Numbered from the stretch's first letter, positions 1 to 9,686 are shown. The stretch: DNA of 64,000 nt from Lysobacter gummosus (GCF_001442805.1 NZ_CP011131.1:4526001-4590000); one strand, 5' to 3'. Program-made: numbers and translations. Notes: a model not told the origin generated them from the letters alone.

Positions 1-182
1 CCCCGAACCGGGTCGCGCGGGCGGACCTCCTGGCCGTTCAGGCGGGCATCGCCGCTTTTGATCCAGGCCGCGAGCCGCGAGCGCGAATAATCGGGGAACA
101 GCTCGGCGAGCACGGCGTCGAAGCGGCGGCCGGCCGCGCTGTCGGGCACGGTCGCGGTCAGGGTCTGGCGGGGTTCGCTCAT
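1..182 (-). CDS. rluD: 23S rRNA pseudouridine synthase RluD, N-terminal part only
   Basis: The first 60 or so residues of a pseudouridine synthase are present; the rest lies beyond the left edge. Visible is an S4-like RNA-binding start (a typical [19 protein letters not shown] segment followed by [11 protein letters not shown]). RluD modifies uridines in helix 69 of 23S rRNA. The start is the ATG at 180-182. The gene is head-to-head with bamD across about 157 bases; the rluD|bamD divergent pair is conserved in gammaproteobacteria, which supports RluD over other family members. The catalytic Asp region is outside the window, so the exact paralogue is inferred from context. Confidence 0.85.
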   Translation of the reverse strand, partial: MSEPRQTLTATVPDSAAGRRFDAVLAELFPDYSRSRLAAWIKSGDARLNGQEVRPRDPVR

Positions 183-339
183 CGGGTCGGGTCTACGGAA
201 TCTATGAAAAAGGGGCCGCAGCCAGGAGCTGCGGTGGGCCGGTCGGCGCGGGGGCGGCCGGCGAGGAGGTACGGGATCGGTTAAGGGGCTCGACCCGCGG
301 ACTGCTATTATCGGCTCTTCGTGCCTCCGGCGCCCGTCG

Positions 340-1245
340 ATGCCTGCCATGACTGTACGTTCTGCCCCGTCCCGCATTGTTCGCCTGTTTTGCCTGCTGT
401 TGCTTGTCGCCGTCGCCGCCACCGGCTGCAAGAGCGTCGGCAAGATGTTCAAGAAGGACAAGGACGCGGATGAAGGCCAGCCGGTCGAGGCCATCTACGA
501 GAAGGCCCACAAGTCGATGACCAACGGCAACTGGGCCTCGGCCGAGGTCAGCTTCAAGCGCCTGGTCGCCCAGTACCCGTACGGCCCCTACACCGAGCAG
601 GCGCTGATCGAGACCGCCTACGCCCAGTACAAGTCGGGCAAGCACGACGACGCGATCAGCAGCATCGACCGCTTCATCCGTACCTACCCGACCCATCGCA
701 ACATCGCGTATCTGTACTTCCTGCGTGGCCTGGTCAACTCCAGCCGCGACACGGTGTTCCTGCAGAAGGTCTGGCGCCTGGATGTCAGCCGCCGCGACCT
801 GGCCACGCCGATGCAGGCCTACAACGACTTCCTGATCGTGGTCGAGCGCTACCCGAACAGCCGTTACGCCGAGGATTCGCGCAAGCGCATGATGGCGCTG
901 CGCGACACCTTCTCGCGCCATGAGCTGGACGTGTCGCTGTACTACCTGCGCCGTACCGCCTACGTGGCCGCGGCCGATCGCGCCAAGTACCTGCTGGAAA
1001 CCTACCCGCAGAGCCGTTACCAGAACGACGCGGTGGCGGTGCTGGTGAAGTCCTACGAGGGCCTGGGCAACGACAAGCTCGCCACCGACGCCAAGCGCGT
1101 GCTGCAGCAGAACGACGCCGGCCACCCGGCGCTGTCGGGCGACTGGCCGGACTACCCGAGCAACCTGCGCAAGCTCAACCCGTTCGCGGGCGAGAAGTCG
1201 GCGGTGGATAACCGCGACAAGGAAGAAGCCAAGCGCAAGAACTGA
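340..1245 (+). CDS. bamD: Outer membrane protein assembly factor BamD (lipoprotein)
   Basis: 301 residues. BamD is the essential lipoprotein of the BAM complex that folds beta-barrel proteins into the outer membrane. The N-terminus has a hydrophobic signal ending in a lipobox (VAATGC), so the mature protein starts at the Cys near residue 30. The rest is a run of TPR-like helical repeats typical of the family, with the family motif [10 protein letters not shown] and later [14 protein letters not shown]. The ATG at 340 is used; an in-frame ATG nine bases later is equally possible. A TATTAT sequence at 306-311 could be its -10 box. The gene is divergent from rluD and is followed by a clear terminator. 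Confidence 0.93.
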   Translation: MPAMTVRSAPSRIVRLFCLLLLVAVAATGCKSVGKMFKKDKDADEGQPVEAIYEKAHKSMTNGNWASAEVSFKRLVAQYPYGPYTEQALIETAYAQYKSGKHDDAISSIDRFIRTYPTHRNIAYLYFLRGLVNSSRDTVFLQKVWRLDVSRRDLATPMQAYNDFLIVVERYPNSRYAEDSRKRMMALRDTFSRHELDVSLYYLRRTAYVAAADRAKYLLETYPQSRYQNDAVAVLVKSYEGLGNDKLATDAKRVLQQNDAGHPALSGDWPDYPSNLRKLNPFAGEKSAVDNRDKEEAKRKN

Positions 1246-1274
1246 GCGCCTGGGTTCGGCTCGCAGCAGTACTG

Positions 1275-1301
1275 AAAACGCCGCCTTCGGGCGGCGTTTT
1301 T
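1275..1301 (+). terminator. Rho-independent terminator after bamD
   Basis: An ACGCCGCC / GGCGGCGT stem with a UUCG loop is followed by a T run and preceded by an A run, so it could act in both directions. It lies 30 bases after the bamD stop. Confidence 0.88.
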
Positions 1302-1365
1302 GTTTGGGGGCTGGAATCCGCAGCGACGATCCAACGGCGACCCCCTCCCCCGAACAAGCGCGTCA

Positions 1366-1522
1366 ATTCTCCCCCTTTGAAAAAGGGGGGCGGCGCCCGG
1401 CGCTTGCGCGAAGACGGGATCGATCTGCCCTGCGCGGGGGATTTGCTTTGCTCGTGATGCGTGGTGATTGGACGGCAAGAGCAAATCCCCCTAGCCCCCC
1501 CTTTTTTCAAAGGGGAGAACAG
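1366..1522. repeat. Nested inverted-repeat element between bamD and nadE
   Basis: The outer arms are TTCTCCCCCTTTGAAAAAGG (from 1367) and its near-complement CCTTTTTTCAAAGGGGAGAA ending near 1520. Inner arms GGGGGATTTGCTTTGCTC and GAGCAAATCCCCCTAG (about 1434-1497) form a second inverted pair. No coding sequence is present in 1304-1597. It looks like a small non-coding dispersed repeat (MITE/REP-like); no second copy was seen in this window. Confidence 0.6.
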
Positions 1523-1597
1523 CTGCGTGGGGGGCGGGAAGCTATGTGGGCTGCTGGGTGTGAGGCGTCTCGGCGAACGATATCCGCCGACGCGCAC

Positions 1598-3253
1598 TCA
1601 GGCCGAGTAGCCGTTAGTGATCGGATACCGCCGCTCACGCCCGAACGCGCGATGCGAAACCTTAGGTCCCGGCGCGGCCTGATGCCGCTTCCATTCGCTG
1701 ATCCGCACCAGACGCAGCACCCGGTCCACCGTCGCCGGCTCGAAACCGGCGGCGACGATCTCGTCGCGCGACTGCTCCTGATCGACATGACGCAGCAAGA
1801 TCGCATCGAGTACGTCGTAGGGCGGCAGCGAATCCTGGTCTTTCTGGTTCTCGCGCAATTCCGCCGAAGGCGGACGGTCGATCACCGCCCACGGGATGAC
1901 CGGGGCGCCGGCGATCGCGTTGCGCCAGCGCGCGAGGGCGAATACTTCGGTCTTGTACAAGTCCTTGATCGGCGCGTATCCGCCGCACATATCGCCGTAG
2001 ATGGTGGCGTAGCCGACCGCGTATTCGCTCTTGTTGCCGGTGGTCAACAGCAGACCGCCGAATTTGTTGCTCATCGCCATCAGCAACGCGCCGCGGGTGC
2101 GCGATTGCAGATTTTCCTCGGTCACGTCCACCGCCTTGCCGGCGAAGGTCTCCGCCAAGGTGTCCAGATAGCCCTGAAACGGTTTTTCGATCGGCAGCGC
2201 GAGCAGGCGCACGCCCTGAGTCTGGCATTGTTCGGCGGCCAGATCGTTGGACATGTCGGCGGTGTAGCGCGAAGGCATGCGCACCGCGATGACGTTCTCC
2301 GCGCCGAGCGCGTCGACCGCGATGGCCATGACCAAGGACGAGTCGATGCCGCCCGACAGCCCCAGCCAGACTTTTTCGAAACCGTTCTTGCGGCAGTAAT
2401 CGCGGGTGCCGCGCACCACGGCCCGCCAGGCCAGCGCGTCCCGGCCTTCGTCGGCTTCGGTTGGCCACGACACCGGAGTGAAGCTGCGGGTTTCATCAAA
2501 GTAGTCGGCGATAAGCCAATGATCTTCGAACGCGGTCGCGGCCGGATGCACGGTGCCGTCGCCGTCGGCCAGCACCGATGCGCCGTCGAATACCAGCGCG
2601 TCCTGGCCGCCGACCACGTTGAGATAGGCCAGCGCCACGCCGGTCTCCTGCACGCGCGTTTCCAGCAAGGCGTCGCGCTGGGCGTGCTTGTCGCGTTCGA
2701 ACGGCGAAGCATTGGGGACCAGCACCAGGCTGGCGCCGGCCTTCGCGGTCGCCGCCAGCGGCTCGGCGAACCACAGATCTTCGCAAATCACCACGCCGAC
2801 CTGCACGCTGGCCTGCGACTGGCGGCCCCGGACCTCGAACACGCAGGCCTCGCCGTCGGGATCGACGTCGAAGTAGCGGCGTTCGTCGAACACCGCGTAG
2901 TTGGGCAGTTCGCGCTTGCGATAGGTGGCTTCGACCTGCCCATCGCGCAACACGCTGGCGGCGTTGTAGACGATGGCGCCGGCCGCCTGCGGCCAGCCGA
3001 CCACCGCGACGATGCCGCGCGCCGCGCCGGCGATGCGCAGCAGCGCGGCTTCGCAATCGGCGAGGAAGCTCGGCCGCAGCAGCAGGTCTTCCGGCGGATA
3101 ACCGCTGACCGCCAGTTCCGGGAACAGCACCACGTCGGCGCCGTGCTCGTCGCGCGCCTGCGCGATCATCGTCGCGATGCGCTCGGCGTTTTTTTCGACC
3201 GCGCCGACGGGGAAGTCGAATTGGGCCAGGGCGATGCGGAGCGATGCGGACAT
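1598..3253 (-). CDS. nadE: Glutamine-dependent NAD+ synthase
   Basis: 551 residues, the usual size for the two-domain enzyme. It amidates nicotinic acid adenine dinucleotide to NAD+ using ammonia from glutamine. The N-terminal nitrilase-type glutaminase domain (about 1-260) shows the Glu-Lys-Cys triad: FPELAVSGYPPEDLL (Glu46), YRKRELPNY (Lys near 115) and VVICEDLWF (Cys near 152). The C-terminal synthetase domain has the PP-loop LGLSGGIDSSLVMA near residue 297 and the TTGNKSE segment. It stands alone on the minus strand. The start ATG at 3253 matches the family N-terminus (SLRIALAQFDFPVG). Confidence 0.96.
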   Translation of the reverse strand: MSASLRIALAQFDFPVGAVEKNAERIATMIAQARDEHGADVVLFPELAVSGYPPEDLLLRPSFLADCEAALLRIAGAARGIVAVVGWPQAAGAIVYNAASVLRDGQVEATYRKRELPNYAVFDERRYFDVDPDGEACVFEVRGRQSQASVQVGVVICEDLWFAEPLAATAKAGASLVLVPNASPFERDKHAQRDALLETRVQETGVALAYLNVVGGQDALVFDGASVLADGDGTVHPAATAFEDHWLIADYFDETRSFTPVSWPTEADEGRDALAWRAVVRGTRDYCRKNGFEKVWLGLSGGIDSSLVMAIAVDALGAENVIAVRMPSRYTADMSNDLAAEQCQTQGVRLLALPIEKPFQGYLDTLAETFAGKAVDVTEENLQSRTRGALLMAMSNKFGGLLLTTGNKSEYAVGYATIYGDMCGGYAPIKDLYKTEVFALARWRNAIAGAPVIPWAVIDRPPSAELRENQKDQDSLPPYDVLDAILLRHVDQEQSRDEIVAAGFEPATVDRVLRLVRISEWKRHQAAPGPKVSHRAFGRERRYPITNGYSA

Positions 3254-3359
3254 GCGGCGGTTACTCGTTGAGTGGCGCGGAAAAGGATGGGGCGCGAACG
3301 AAGTTTAGGAGCGAACGGTTTCGAAATCGGATGGCGATACTAAAATTCAGTCGAATGGA

Positions 3360-3656
3360 CTAAAGCCGTGTGTAGCCGGCTTCCTTCTGAGCGCGGATCG
3401 CCAGCACGAACACCGTATCGATCGCTTCGGCATAGCGGTACAGCGCCACATAGCCCTGCGTGTCGCGACCTATGATCAGTTCGCGCAAGTCCGACACCGC
3501 GGGCCGGCCGATCAACGGATTGTCGGCGAGCGCATCGAAGGCATTGACGATACCCTCGATGCGCGCCCCGGCCTGCGCGACCTCGTGCGCAGCCAGATGG
3601 TCGATGATCCGGTCGATATCTTCGAGCAGTTCCGGGGCGAACTCGACCTTCGCCAT
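3360..3656 (-). CDS. ParE/RelE-family toxin of a type II toxin-antitoxin module
   Basis: 98 residues with the ParE-like pattern: N-terminal FAPELLEDIDRIIDHLAAH, a central NPLIGRPAVSDLRELIIG, and a C-terminal strand YVALYRY...DTVFVLAIRAQKEAGY. Family members block DNA gyrase or cleave mRNA; which applies cannot be told from sequence. It starts one base after the stop of the upstream antitoxin gene, so the pair is co-transcribed and probably translationally coupled. The ATG at 3656 was chosen because an upstream in-frame extension lies inside the antitoxin gene. Confidence 0.88.
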   Translation of the reverse strand: MAKVEFAPELLEDIDRIIDHLAAHEVAQAGARIEGIVNAFDALADNPLIGRPAVSDLRELIIGRDTQGYVALYRYAEAIDTVFVLAIRAQKEAGYTRL

Positions 3657-3657
3657 C

Positions 3658-3942
3658 TCAACGACCCGGCTTTCCCGGCTTCGGCGCGGGCGCGGATCGT
3701 CCCGCGGCGCGGGCTTGCAGGTAGCTGCGCATGTCGGACCAGGCGATGACTTGGCCGCTGGCGAGAATCTGCGCATAACGCTGCTCGGCCAGATCGCGCA
3801 TCTCGTCGCGACGTTCCTGCGCTTCGGTCTTCTCGGCGATGGCTTCGAGTATGAAACCGTGCGGCGTGGTTCCGGCGCGCTCGGCGGCGCGGGCGATGCG
3901 GACCTTGAGTTCTTCGGTCAGCCGGATCGTGGTAGTGGACAT
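3658..3942 (-). CDS. Ribbon-helix-helix antitoxin, partner of the ParE-like toxin
   Basis: 94 residues from the ATG at 3942. The N-terminus STTTIRLTEELKVRIARAAE followed by AGTTPHGFILEAIAEK is a ribbon-helix-helix (CopG/RelB-like) DNA-binding fold. The remainder is a charged helix that would wrap the toxin, and the tail is Pro/Lys/Arg-rich. An upstream in-frame start at 3975 exists but would overlap the operator palindrome. The module sits between nadE and sucCD, away from obvious mobile elements. It probably represses itself through the palindrome at 3975-3996. Confidence 0.85.
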   Translation of the reverse strand: MSTTTIRLTEELKVRIARAAERAGTTPHGFILEAIAEKTEAQERRDEMRDLAEQRYAQILASGQVIAWSDMRSYLQARAAGRSAPAPKPGKPGR

Positions 3943-3974
3943 GGCGTCCTCGGCTATCGGTGCGTTGTCGCGCA

Positions 3975-3996
3975 ATGTAGCACATCTGTGCTACAT
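3975..3996 (-). promoter_or_regulatory. 22-base palindromic operator of the toxin-antitoxin module
   Basis: ATGTAGCACA-TC-TGTGCTACAT: two perfect 10-base arms around a 2-base spacer, centred about 43 bases upstream of the antitoxin ATG. RHH antitoxins typically bind such palindromes over their own promoter. The palindrome is observed; binding is inferred. Confidence 0.7.
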
Positions 3997-4030
3997 GCAT
4001 CCATGCCGCCGCCCGGCGGTGGCGCAAACG

Positions 4031-4056
4031 AAAAAGCCGCCCGAGGGCGGCTTCTT
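4031..4056 (-). terminator. Terminator of the sucCD operon
   Basis: Read on the minus strand, a GCCGCCC / GGGCGGC stem with a short TCG loop is followed by TTTTT, about 40 bases beyond the sucD stop. The opposite strand has a weaker T-rich tail. Confidence 0.85.
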
Positions 4057-4096
4057 CGTCGGCTCAATGCAGCGGATCGATCCCGCTGGGGAGGCC

Positions 4097-4972
4097 TTAC
4101 TTAGCCAACCGCTTGGCAATCGCCGCGCCCAGATCGCCCGGCGACTTCACCGTGGTGACGCCGGCCTTCTCCATCGCCGCGAACTTGCCTTCGGCCGTGC
4201 CCGAGCCGCCGGAGGCGATCGCGCCGGCGTGGCCCATGCGCTTGCCCTTCGGCGCCGAGGCGCCTGCGATGAAGCCGACGACCGGCTTGGTCACGTACTG
4301 GCTGATGAACTCGGCCGCTTCTTCCTCGGCCGAACCGCCGATCTCGCCGACCATGATGATGCCTTCGGTCTGCGGATCGTCCTGGAACCACTTCAGCGCG
4401 TCGATGAAGTTGGTGCCGTTGATCGGATCGCCGCCGATGCCGATGCAGGTCGATTGGCCCAGGCCCACGTCGGTGGTCTGCTTGACCGCTTCATAGGTCA
4501 GCGTGCCCGAACGCGAAACGATGCCGATCTTGCCCGGCTTGTGGATGTGGCCCGGCATGATGCCGATCTTGCACTCGCCCGGGGTGATGACGCCGGGGCA
4601 GTTCGGACCGACCAGGACCACGTCCTCAAAGCCGTTGAGGGTGTTCTTCACCCGCAGCATGTCCAGCACCGGGATGCCTTCGGTGATGCACACGATGACC
4701 TTGATGCCGGCCGCGGCGGCTTCCAGGATCGCGTCGGCCGCGAACGGCGGCGGCACGTAGATCACCGATGCGTCGGCGCCGGTTTCATCGACCGCGTCGC
4801 GCACGGTGTTGAAGACCGGCAGGCCCAGGTGCTGGGTGCCGCCCTTGCCCGGAGTCACGCCGCCGACGACCTTGGTGCCGTACTCGAGCATCTGTTCGGC
4901 GTGGAAGGTGCCCTGCGAGCCGGTGAAGCCCTGCACGATCACCTTGGTGTTCTTATTGATCAAAACGGACAT
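4097..4972 (-). CDS. sucD: Succinyl-CoA ligase [ADP-forming] alpha subunit
   Basis: 291 residues. With SucC it interconverts succinyl-CoA and succinate with nucleotide triphosphate formation in the TCA cycle (cytoplasm). Visible are the N-terminal CoA-binding fold ([18 protein letters not shown]), the [12 protein letters not shown] segment, and the active-site histidine in [17 protein letters not shown] near residue 247, which is phosphorylated during catalysis. It lies 12 bases downstream of sucC on the same strand and ends before a strong terminator. The start ATG at 4972 gives the standard N-terminus [15 protein letters not shown]. Confidence 0.97.
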   Translation of the reverse strand: MSVLINKNTKVIVQGFTGSQGTFHAEQMLEYGTKVVGGVTPGKGGTQHLGLPVFNTVRDAVDETGADASVIYVPPPFAADAILEAAAAGIKVIVCITEGIPVLDMLRVKNTLNGFEDVVLVGPNCPGVITPGECKIGIMPGHIHKPGKIGIVSRSGTLTYEAVKQTTDVGLGQSTCIGIGGDPINGTNFIDALKWFQDDPQTEGIIMVGEIGGSAEEEAAEFISQYVTKPVVGFIAGASAPKGKRMGHAGAIASGGSGTAEGKFAAMEKAGVTTVKSPGDLGAAIAKRLAK

Positions 4973-4984
4973 GTCATCAGCCCC

Positions 4985-6151
4985 TTACTTGCCAGCGACG
5001 GCAGCAACCGCCTTCTTAGCGCCGTCGTTGATGTTGTCGGCCGGGGTAATGGCCAGACCCGAATTCTTCAGCAGTTCCTTGCCGGCTTCCACGTTGGTGC
5101 CTTCCAGGCGCACGATCACCGGCACCTTGACGTCGACTTCCTTGACCGCGGCGATGATGCCCTCGGCGATCATGTCGCAGCGGACGATGCCGCCGAAGAT
5201 GTTGACGAAGATCGCCTTGACCTTGTCCGAGCTCAGGATGAGCTTGAACGCCTCGGTCACGCGCTCCTTGGTGGCGCCGCCGCCGACGTCGAGGAAGTTG
5301 GCCGGCGAGCCGCCTTCCAGCTGGATGACGTCCATGGTCGCCATCGCCAGGCCGGCGCCGTTGACCATGCAACCGATGTTGCCGTCCATGGTGACGTAGT
5401 TGAGGTCGTGCTGGCTGGCCAGCACCTCGGTCTCGTCTTCCTGGCGGATATCGCGCATCGCGGCCAGGTCCTTGTGACGGAACGTGGCGTTGTCGTCGCT
5501 GTTGACCTTGCCGTCGAGCACGGCCAGGTTGCCGTTGGTGAGGATCGCCAGCGGGTTGAGTTCGACCAGCGCCAGGTCCTTCTCGTTGAACAGCTTGTAC
5601 AGGCCCAGCATGATCGTGGTCAGCTGGCCGGCCTGCTTGGCATTGAGGCCCAGGTCGAAAGCGAGCTCACGGCACTGGTAGGCCTGCAGGCCCTGCACGT
5701 AGTTGACGTGCACGGTCTTGATCGCGTCCGGAGTTTCCTCGGCGACCTTCTCGATTTCCACGCCGCCTTCGGCCGAAGCGATGAAGGTGACCGACTGGGT
5801 CGAGCGATCCACCAACACCGACAGATACAGTTCCTTGGCGATGTCGGTGCCTTCGGAGATCAGCACCGTATCGATCGGCAGTGCCACGCCGGCCGACTGG
5901 TAGGTCTCCATCTTGGTGCCCAGCATGGCCTTGGCGTACTGCTTCACTTCGTCGAAGTTCTTCGCCAGCTTGACGCCGCCGGCCTTGCCGCGGCCACCGG
6001 CGTGGATCTGGGCCTTGACCACCCAAAGATCGCCCGGAATGGCCTTGGCGGCCGCGACCGCTTCATCGGGAGTGCGCGCAACGCGCCCGGCCGGCACTGC
6101 GATGCCGTAGTCGGCAAACAGCTGCTTTGCCTGATATTCGTGGAAATTCAT
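4985..6151 (-). CDS. sucC: Succinyl-CoA ligase [ADP-forming] beta subunit
   Basis: 388 residues, standard length. It begins [17 protein letters not shown], has an ATP-grasp domain ([17 protein letters not shown]), and the C-terminal specificity region with [16 protein letters not shown], all hallmarks of SucC. It provides the nucleotide-binding half of the TCA-cycle enzyme. It is the first gene of a two-gene operon with sucD. The upstream 390-base GC-rich spacer separates it from the divergent pilS. Confidence 0.97.
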   Translation of the reverse strand: MNFHEYQAKQLFADYGIAVPAGRVARTPDEAVAAAKAIPGDLWVVKAQIHAGGRGKAGGVKLAKNFDEVKQYAKAMLGTKMETYQSAGVALPIDTVLISEGTDIAKELYLSVLVDRSTQSVTFIASAEGGVEIEKVAEETPDAIKTVHVNYVQGLQAYQCRELAFDLGLNAKQAGQLTTIMLGLYKLFNEKDLALVELNPLAILTNGNLAVLDGKVNSDDNATFRHKDLAAMRDIRQEDETEVLASQHDLNYVTMDGNIGCMVNGAGLAMATMDVIQLEGGSPANFLDVGGGATKERVTEAFKLILSSDKVKAIFVNIFGGIVRCDMIAEGIIAAVKEVDVKVPVIVRLEGTNVEAGKELLKNSGLAITPADNINDGAKKAVAAVAGK

Positions 6152-6541
6152 GCGTCACCGAGGGGAGTGAAAGACGTCCCGCGCATGTACCCCGGCCAAG
6201 AGCCGGCGGACGCGCGAGGGGGCCGCATTGTCGCCGATCGCGGCGGGCCGAGCAAAACCCGATCGCAGCCGGCCCGGCCGCAGGACCCAGCCTGTACCGG
6301 CTTTGTGACCGCCGATGCCAGCGCCGGCCGCCTCCGGCCCGGGTCCGGCAGGGCCGGCGCGGCCCGCGGCCGCCGTCTGCCGGCAGGCCGCGGATGGCCT
6401 CAGGCCCGATCCGGCAAGGTCGCACCGGCCCCGCGGGACGGCCCGGGATCGGGCCGACGCACGTCGCGAATGCGTCCGGGCAGCGGTCACGCCGGTTCGG
6501 AGCGGTCAGCCGCCCTATACTGACCGATACCCCGCCCGCGT
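6152..6541. other. GC-rich intergenic spacer between sucC and pilS
   Basis: 390 bases with no credible gene. Both divergent genes must have promoters here. The only clear element is a TATACT sequence at 6516-6521, a possible -10 box for pilS with a very short leader; no good -35 box is seen. The middle part is a long run of CCGGCC-rich imperfect palindromes with no repeat copy elsewhere in the window. Confidence 0.4.
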
Positions 6542-8179
6542 ATGGAAACCCGTTTGCCGCCAGGTCTCGCTCCCGTCAGTCCAGCCGATGCGGACCTCGC
6601 GCTGCGCCGCGAACTGTATTTCTTCACCCTCTACCGCCTGCTCGAAGCCGCGTTGCTGGTGTTCTTCCTGTTCGGGCCGGTCGACAACCTGATCGGCGCG
6701 CCGCGCCACGATCTGTTCGCGCGCTCGCTGTCGCTGTCTTATCTGTTCATCGCCACCTTGCTGTTCGTGTTCAGCCGCCGTGGCGACCTGCGCAGCCAGG
6801 TCCTGGCCGGCATCGCCTGCGACCTGTTCTTCGGCATCCTGGCCATCCACGCCCTGCCCGGCGCTGGCACCGGGATCGCGCTGATGCTGATGTTCAACGT
6901 CGGCGCCGCGGCCTTGCTGCTGCGCGCGCGCTACGGCATCGGCGCGGCCATCGTGGCCTGCCTGGGGCTGATCGGCGAATGGCTGTGGACCGAGCTGGGC
7001 AACGAAAGCACCGGCCGCACCATCGCCGAGCCGATCATGTTCGCGCTGGGCTATCTGTCGATCGCGCTGCTGACCAACATGCTCGGCCGGCAGATGCGCG
7101 AGAGCCAGGAACTGGCCGAGCGCCGCGGCGCCGAGGCCGCCAACTACGCCGAGATCAACGAGCTGATCATCCGCCGCATGCGCACCGGCGTGCTGCTGGT
7201 CGACGGCGAAGGCCGCCTGCGCCTGGCCAACGAGGCGGCGATGCTGCTGCTCGGCGACAGCGGCGAGTACGACGGCACCCGCCACGGCCACCGCATCCTC
7301 GCCATCGCCTCGCCCGAGCTCGCGCGCCGCCTGAGCCGCTGGCGGGTCGAAGGCCGCCCCGACGAAAGTCCGCTGCAACTCGCGCCGGACCTGCCCGAAG
7401 TGGTGCCGCGCTTCACCCGTCTGCTCGCCGGCAGCGACCAGACCCTGATCTTCCTCGACGACACCTCGCTGGTCTCGCGCCGCGCCGAATCGATCACCCT
7501 GGCCGCGCTCGGCCGCTTTTCCGCCAGCCTCGCCCACGAGATCCGCAATCCGCTCGCGGCGATCAACTATGCGGTGCAGTTGCTGGAAGAGTCGCGCGAC
7601 ATCGCCATCTCCGACCGGCGCCTGCTGGAAATCGTGCGCCAGCAGGGCTCGCGCATGAACGGCATCGTCGAGAACGTGCTCGGCATGGCACGGCGCGAGC
7701 CGGCCAAGCCCGAGCATGTGGAGCTGATGGGCTTCGTGCGCCAGTTCGTGGACGAATACCGCGTCAGCCATCCGATCGAACAAGACACGCTGCGCGCGAC
7801 CGGCTCGCACAGCCAGGCCTCGGCGCTGGTCGATCCGCGCCAACTGCATCAGGCCCTGACCGTGCTGGTGCACAACGCGCTGACCTACGGCCGCATCCCC
7901 GGCGAGCCGGCGCGCGTGACCGTGCATGTGTATTTCGACGAAGTCGGTCTGCCGGCGATCGATGTGCTCGATCGCGGCCCGGGCATTCCCGATTCCGTCG
8001 CCGAACGCCTGTTCCGCCCGTTCTTCACCACCTCCAGCCACGGCACCGGTCTGGGTCTGTATATCGCGCGCGAGCTGTGCCGGGCCAACCAAGCGGCGCT
8101 GGATTACGTGCCGGTTCCCGGCGGCGGCGGCTGTTTCCGCATCCGTCTGGCCGGCGCAAGCGCGTTGTCCTCGCCCTGA
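6542..8179 (+). CDS. pilS: PilS sensor histidine kinase of the type IV pilus two-component system
   Basis: 545 residues. The N-terminal quarter (about 25-190) holds roughly six membrane segments, followed by a coiled linker (RESQELAERRGAEAANYAEINELI), a PAS-like sensory region, the H-box SASLAHEIRNPLAAINYA (phospho-acceptor His near 330), and an ATPase domain with the DRGPGIPDSVAERLFRPFFTT and GTGLGLYIARELC boxes. This is the PilS layout. PilS phosphorylates PilR to control pilin transcription; in Pseudomonas it also senses pilin in the membrane. It is followed by pilR after 97 bases and lies just upstream of the pilin genes. Confidence 0.93.
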   Translation: METRLPPGLAPVSPADADLALRRELYFFTLYRLLEAALLVFFLFGPVDNLIGAPRHDLFARSLSLSYLFIATLLFVFSRRGDLRSQVLAGIACDLFFGILAIHALPGAGTGIALMLMFNVGAAALLLRARYGIGAAIVACLGLIGEWLWTELGNESTGRTIAEPIMFALGYLSIALLTNMLGRQMRESQELAERRGAEAANYAEINELIIRRMRTGVLLVDGEGRLRLANEAAMLLLGDSGEYDGTRHGHRILAIASPELARRLSRWRVEGRPDESPLQLAPDLPEVVPRFTRLLAGSDQTLIFLDDTSLVSRRAESITLAALGRFSASLAHEIRNPLAAINYAVQLLEESRDIAISDRRLLEIVRQQGSRMNGIVENVLGMARREPAKPEHVELMGFVRQFVDEYRVSHPIEQDTLRATGSHSQASALVDPRQLHQALTVLVHNALTYGRIPGEPARVTVHVYFDEVGLPAIDVLDRGPGIPDSVAERLFRPFFTTSSHGTGLGLYIARELCRANQAALDYVPVPGGGGCFRIRLAGASALSSP

Positions 8180-8276
8180 ACGACGGCATCGCAATCGACG
8201 TCATAAGCAGAATCTGTGCCACAAGCGTCTTGGCCGCGACAGGTTCGTTAAGCTATCGTGGGCGGTGGAGGGCGTA

Positions 8277-9686
8277 ATGGCTGAAACCCGTAGTGCATTG
8301 GTAGTCGATGACGAGCGCGATATTCGCGAGCTGCTGGTCATGACCTTGGGCCGGATGGGCCTGCGTTGCGACACCGCGTCGGGCCTCGGCGAGGCTCGCA
8401 GCCAGCTGCTGCGCAACAGTTACGACTTGTGCCTGACCGACATGCGCCTGCCGGACGGCTCGGGCATGGATCTGGTCGCCGAGATCAGCCAGAAGTACCC
8501 GAACACCCCGGTGGCGATGATCACCGCCTTCGGCAACGTCGAAGCCGCGGTCGATGCGCTCAAGGCCGGCGCCTTCGATTTCGTCGCCAAGCCGGTCGAT
8601 CTGGCGGTGCTGCGCGATCTGGTGCGGCACGCGCTGGAACTCAACGACACCCGCCGCAGCGCCAGCGAGGCCGTGGGCTCGCGCCTGTACGGCGAATCGC
8701 CGGCGATGATCAAACTGCGCCAGACCATCGGCAAGGTCGCGCGCAGCCAGGCGCCGGTGTACATCGCCGGCGAGTCCGGCGTGGGCAAGGAACTGGTCGC
8801 GCGCACCATCCACTCCGAAGGCGGCCGCGCCGACGGCCCGTTCGTGCCGGTCAACTGCGGCGCGATTCCGGCCGAGCTGATGGAAAGCGAATTCTTCGGC
8901 CATAAGAAAGGCAGCTTCACCGGCGCCCACGCCGACAAGCCCGGCCTGTTCCAGGCCGCCGACGGCGGCACCTTGTTCCTCGACGAAGTCGCCGAGCTGC
9001 CGTTGCCGATGCAGGTCAAGCTGCTGCGCGCGATCCAGGAAAAATCGATCCGCCCGGTCGGCGCGCAAGCCGAACTGGTGGTCGACGTGCGCATTCTGTC
9101 GGCGACCCACAAGGACCTCGCCGCGCTGGTGGCCGACGGCCGCTTCCGCCAAGACCTTTATTACCGCATCAACGTCATCGAGCTGCGCGTGCCGCCGCTG
9201 CGCGAGCGCCTCGACGACCTGCCCGGCCTGGCCGGCAAGATCCTGCACCGCCTCGCCGGCAACCAGGGCCGTCCGGTCCCGCGCCTGGGCGACGACGCCC
9301 TCGACGCGCTGCGTGCGTACGGCTTCCCCGGCAACGTGCGCGAGCTGGAAAACATCCTCGAACGCGCCCTGGCCCTGGCCGAAGGCGAAGTGCTCAGCGC
9401 CACCGACCTGCGCCTGCCGCGCCTGTCCACGCAGCCGCCGCCGCTGCCGGCCAACGTCGCCCAGAACGGCAACCCGCCACAGCAAGCCGGCGCCGTCGAC
9501 CCGCGCACGCTCAACCCGCGCGACACCGCGACCAGCGCCCTGCCCTCGTACATCGAGGAAATAGAACGCGCCGCGATCCAGCAGGCGCTGCAGGAAAACC
9601 GCTACAACAAGACCCGCACCGCGGCGGCGCTGGGGATTACCTTTCGTGCGCTGCGGTATAAGCTCAAGAAGCTTGGGATTGACTGA
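8277..9686 (+). CDS. pilR: PilR sigma-54-dependent response regulator
   Basis: 469 residues from the ATG at 8277, which has a GGAGGG ribosome site. Receiver domain (about 5-120) with acidic pocket VVDDERDIRE and phospho-Asp in CLTDMRLPDGSG; AAA+ domain with Walker A GESGVGKE and the sigma-54 contact loop GSFTGA (a Ser variant of GAFTGA); C-terminal Fis-type helix-turn-helix (NKTRTAAALGITFRALRYKL). It activates RNA polymerase-sigma-54 at pilA. Both pilin genes 0.7-1.5 kb downstream have -24/-12 promoters, matching this role. Confidence 0.95.
   Translation: MAETRSALVVDDERDIRELLVMTLGRMGLRCDTASGLGEARSQLLRNSYDLCLTDMRLPDGSGMDLVAEISQKYPNTPVAMITAFGNVEAAVDALKAGAFDFVAKPVDLAVLRDLVRHALELNDTRRSASEAVGSRLYGESPAMIKLRQTIGKVARSQAPVYIAGESGVGKELVARTIHSEGGRADGPFVPVNCGAIPAELMESEFFGHKKGSFTGAHADKPGLFQAADGGTLFLDEVAELPLPMQVKLLRAIQEKSIRPVGAQAELVVDVRILSATHKDLAALVADGRFRQDLYYRINVIELRVPPLRERLDDLPGLAGKILHRLAGNQGRPVPRLGDDALDALRAYGFPGNVRELENILERALALAEGEVLSATDLRLPRLSTQPPPLPANVAQNGNPPQQAGAVDPRTLNPRDTATSALPSYIEEIERAAIQQALQENRYNKTRTAAALGITFRALRYKLKKLGID

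Noticed and set aside
1304..3271. 655-codon plus-strand open frame opposite nadE
   Set aside because: Antisense of NAD synthase, which has complete catalytic motifs on the minus strand.
3839..6523. 894-codon plus-strand open frame opposite sucC and sucD
   Set aside because: Antisense of two confidently identified genes; no recognisable domain and no ribosome site.
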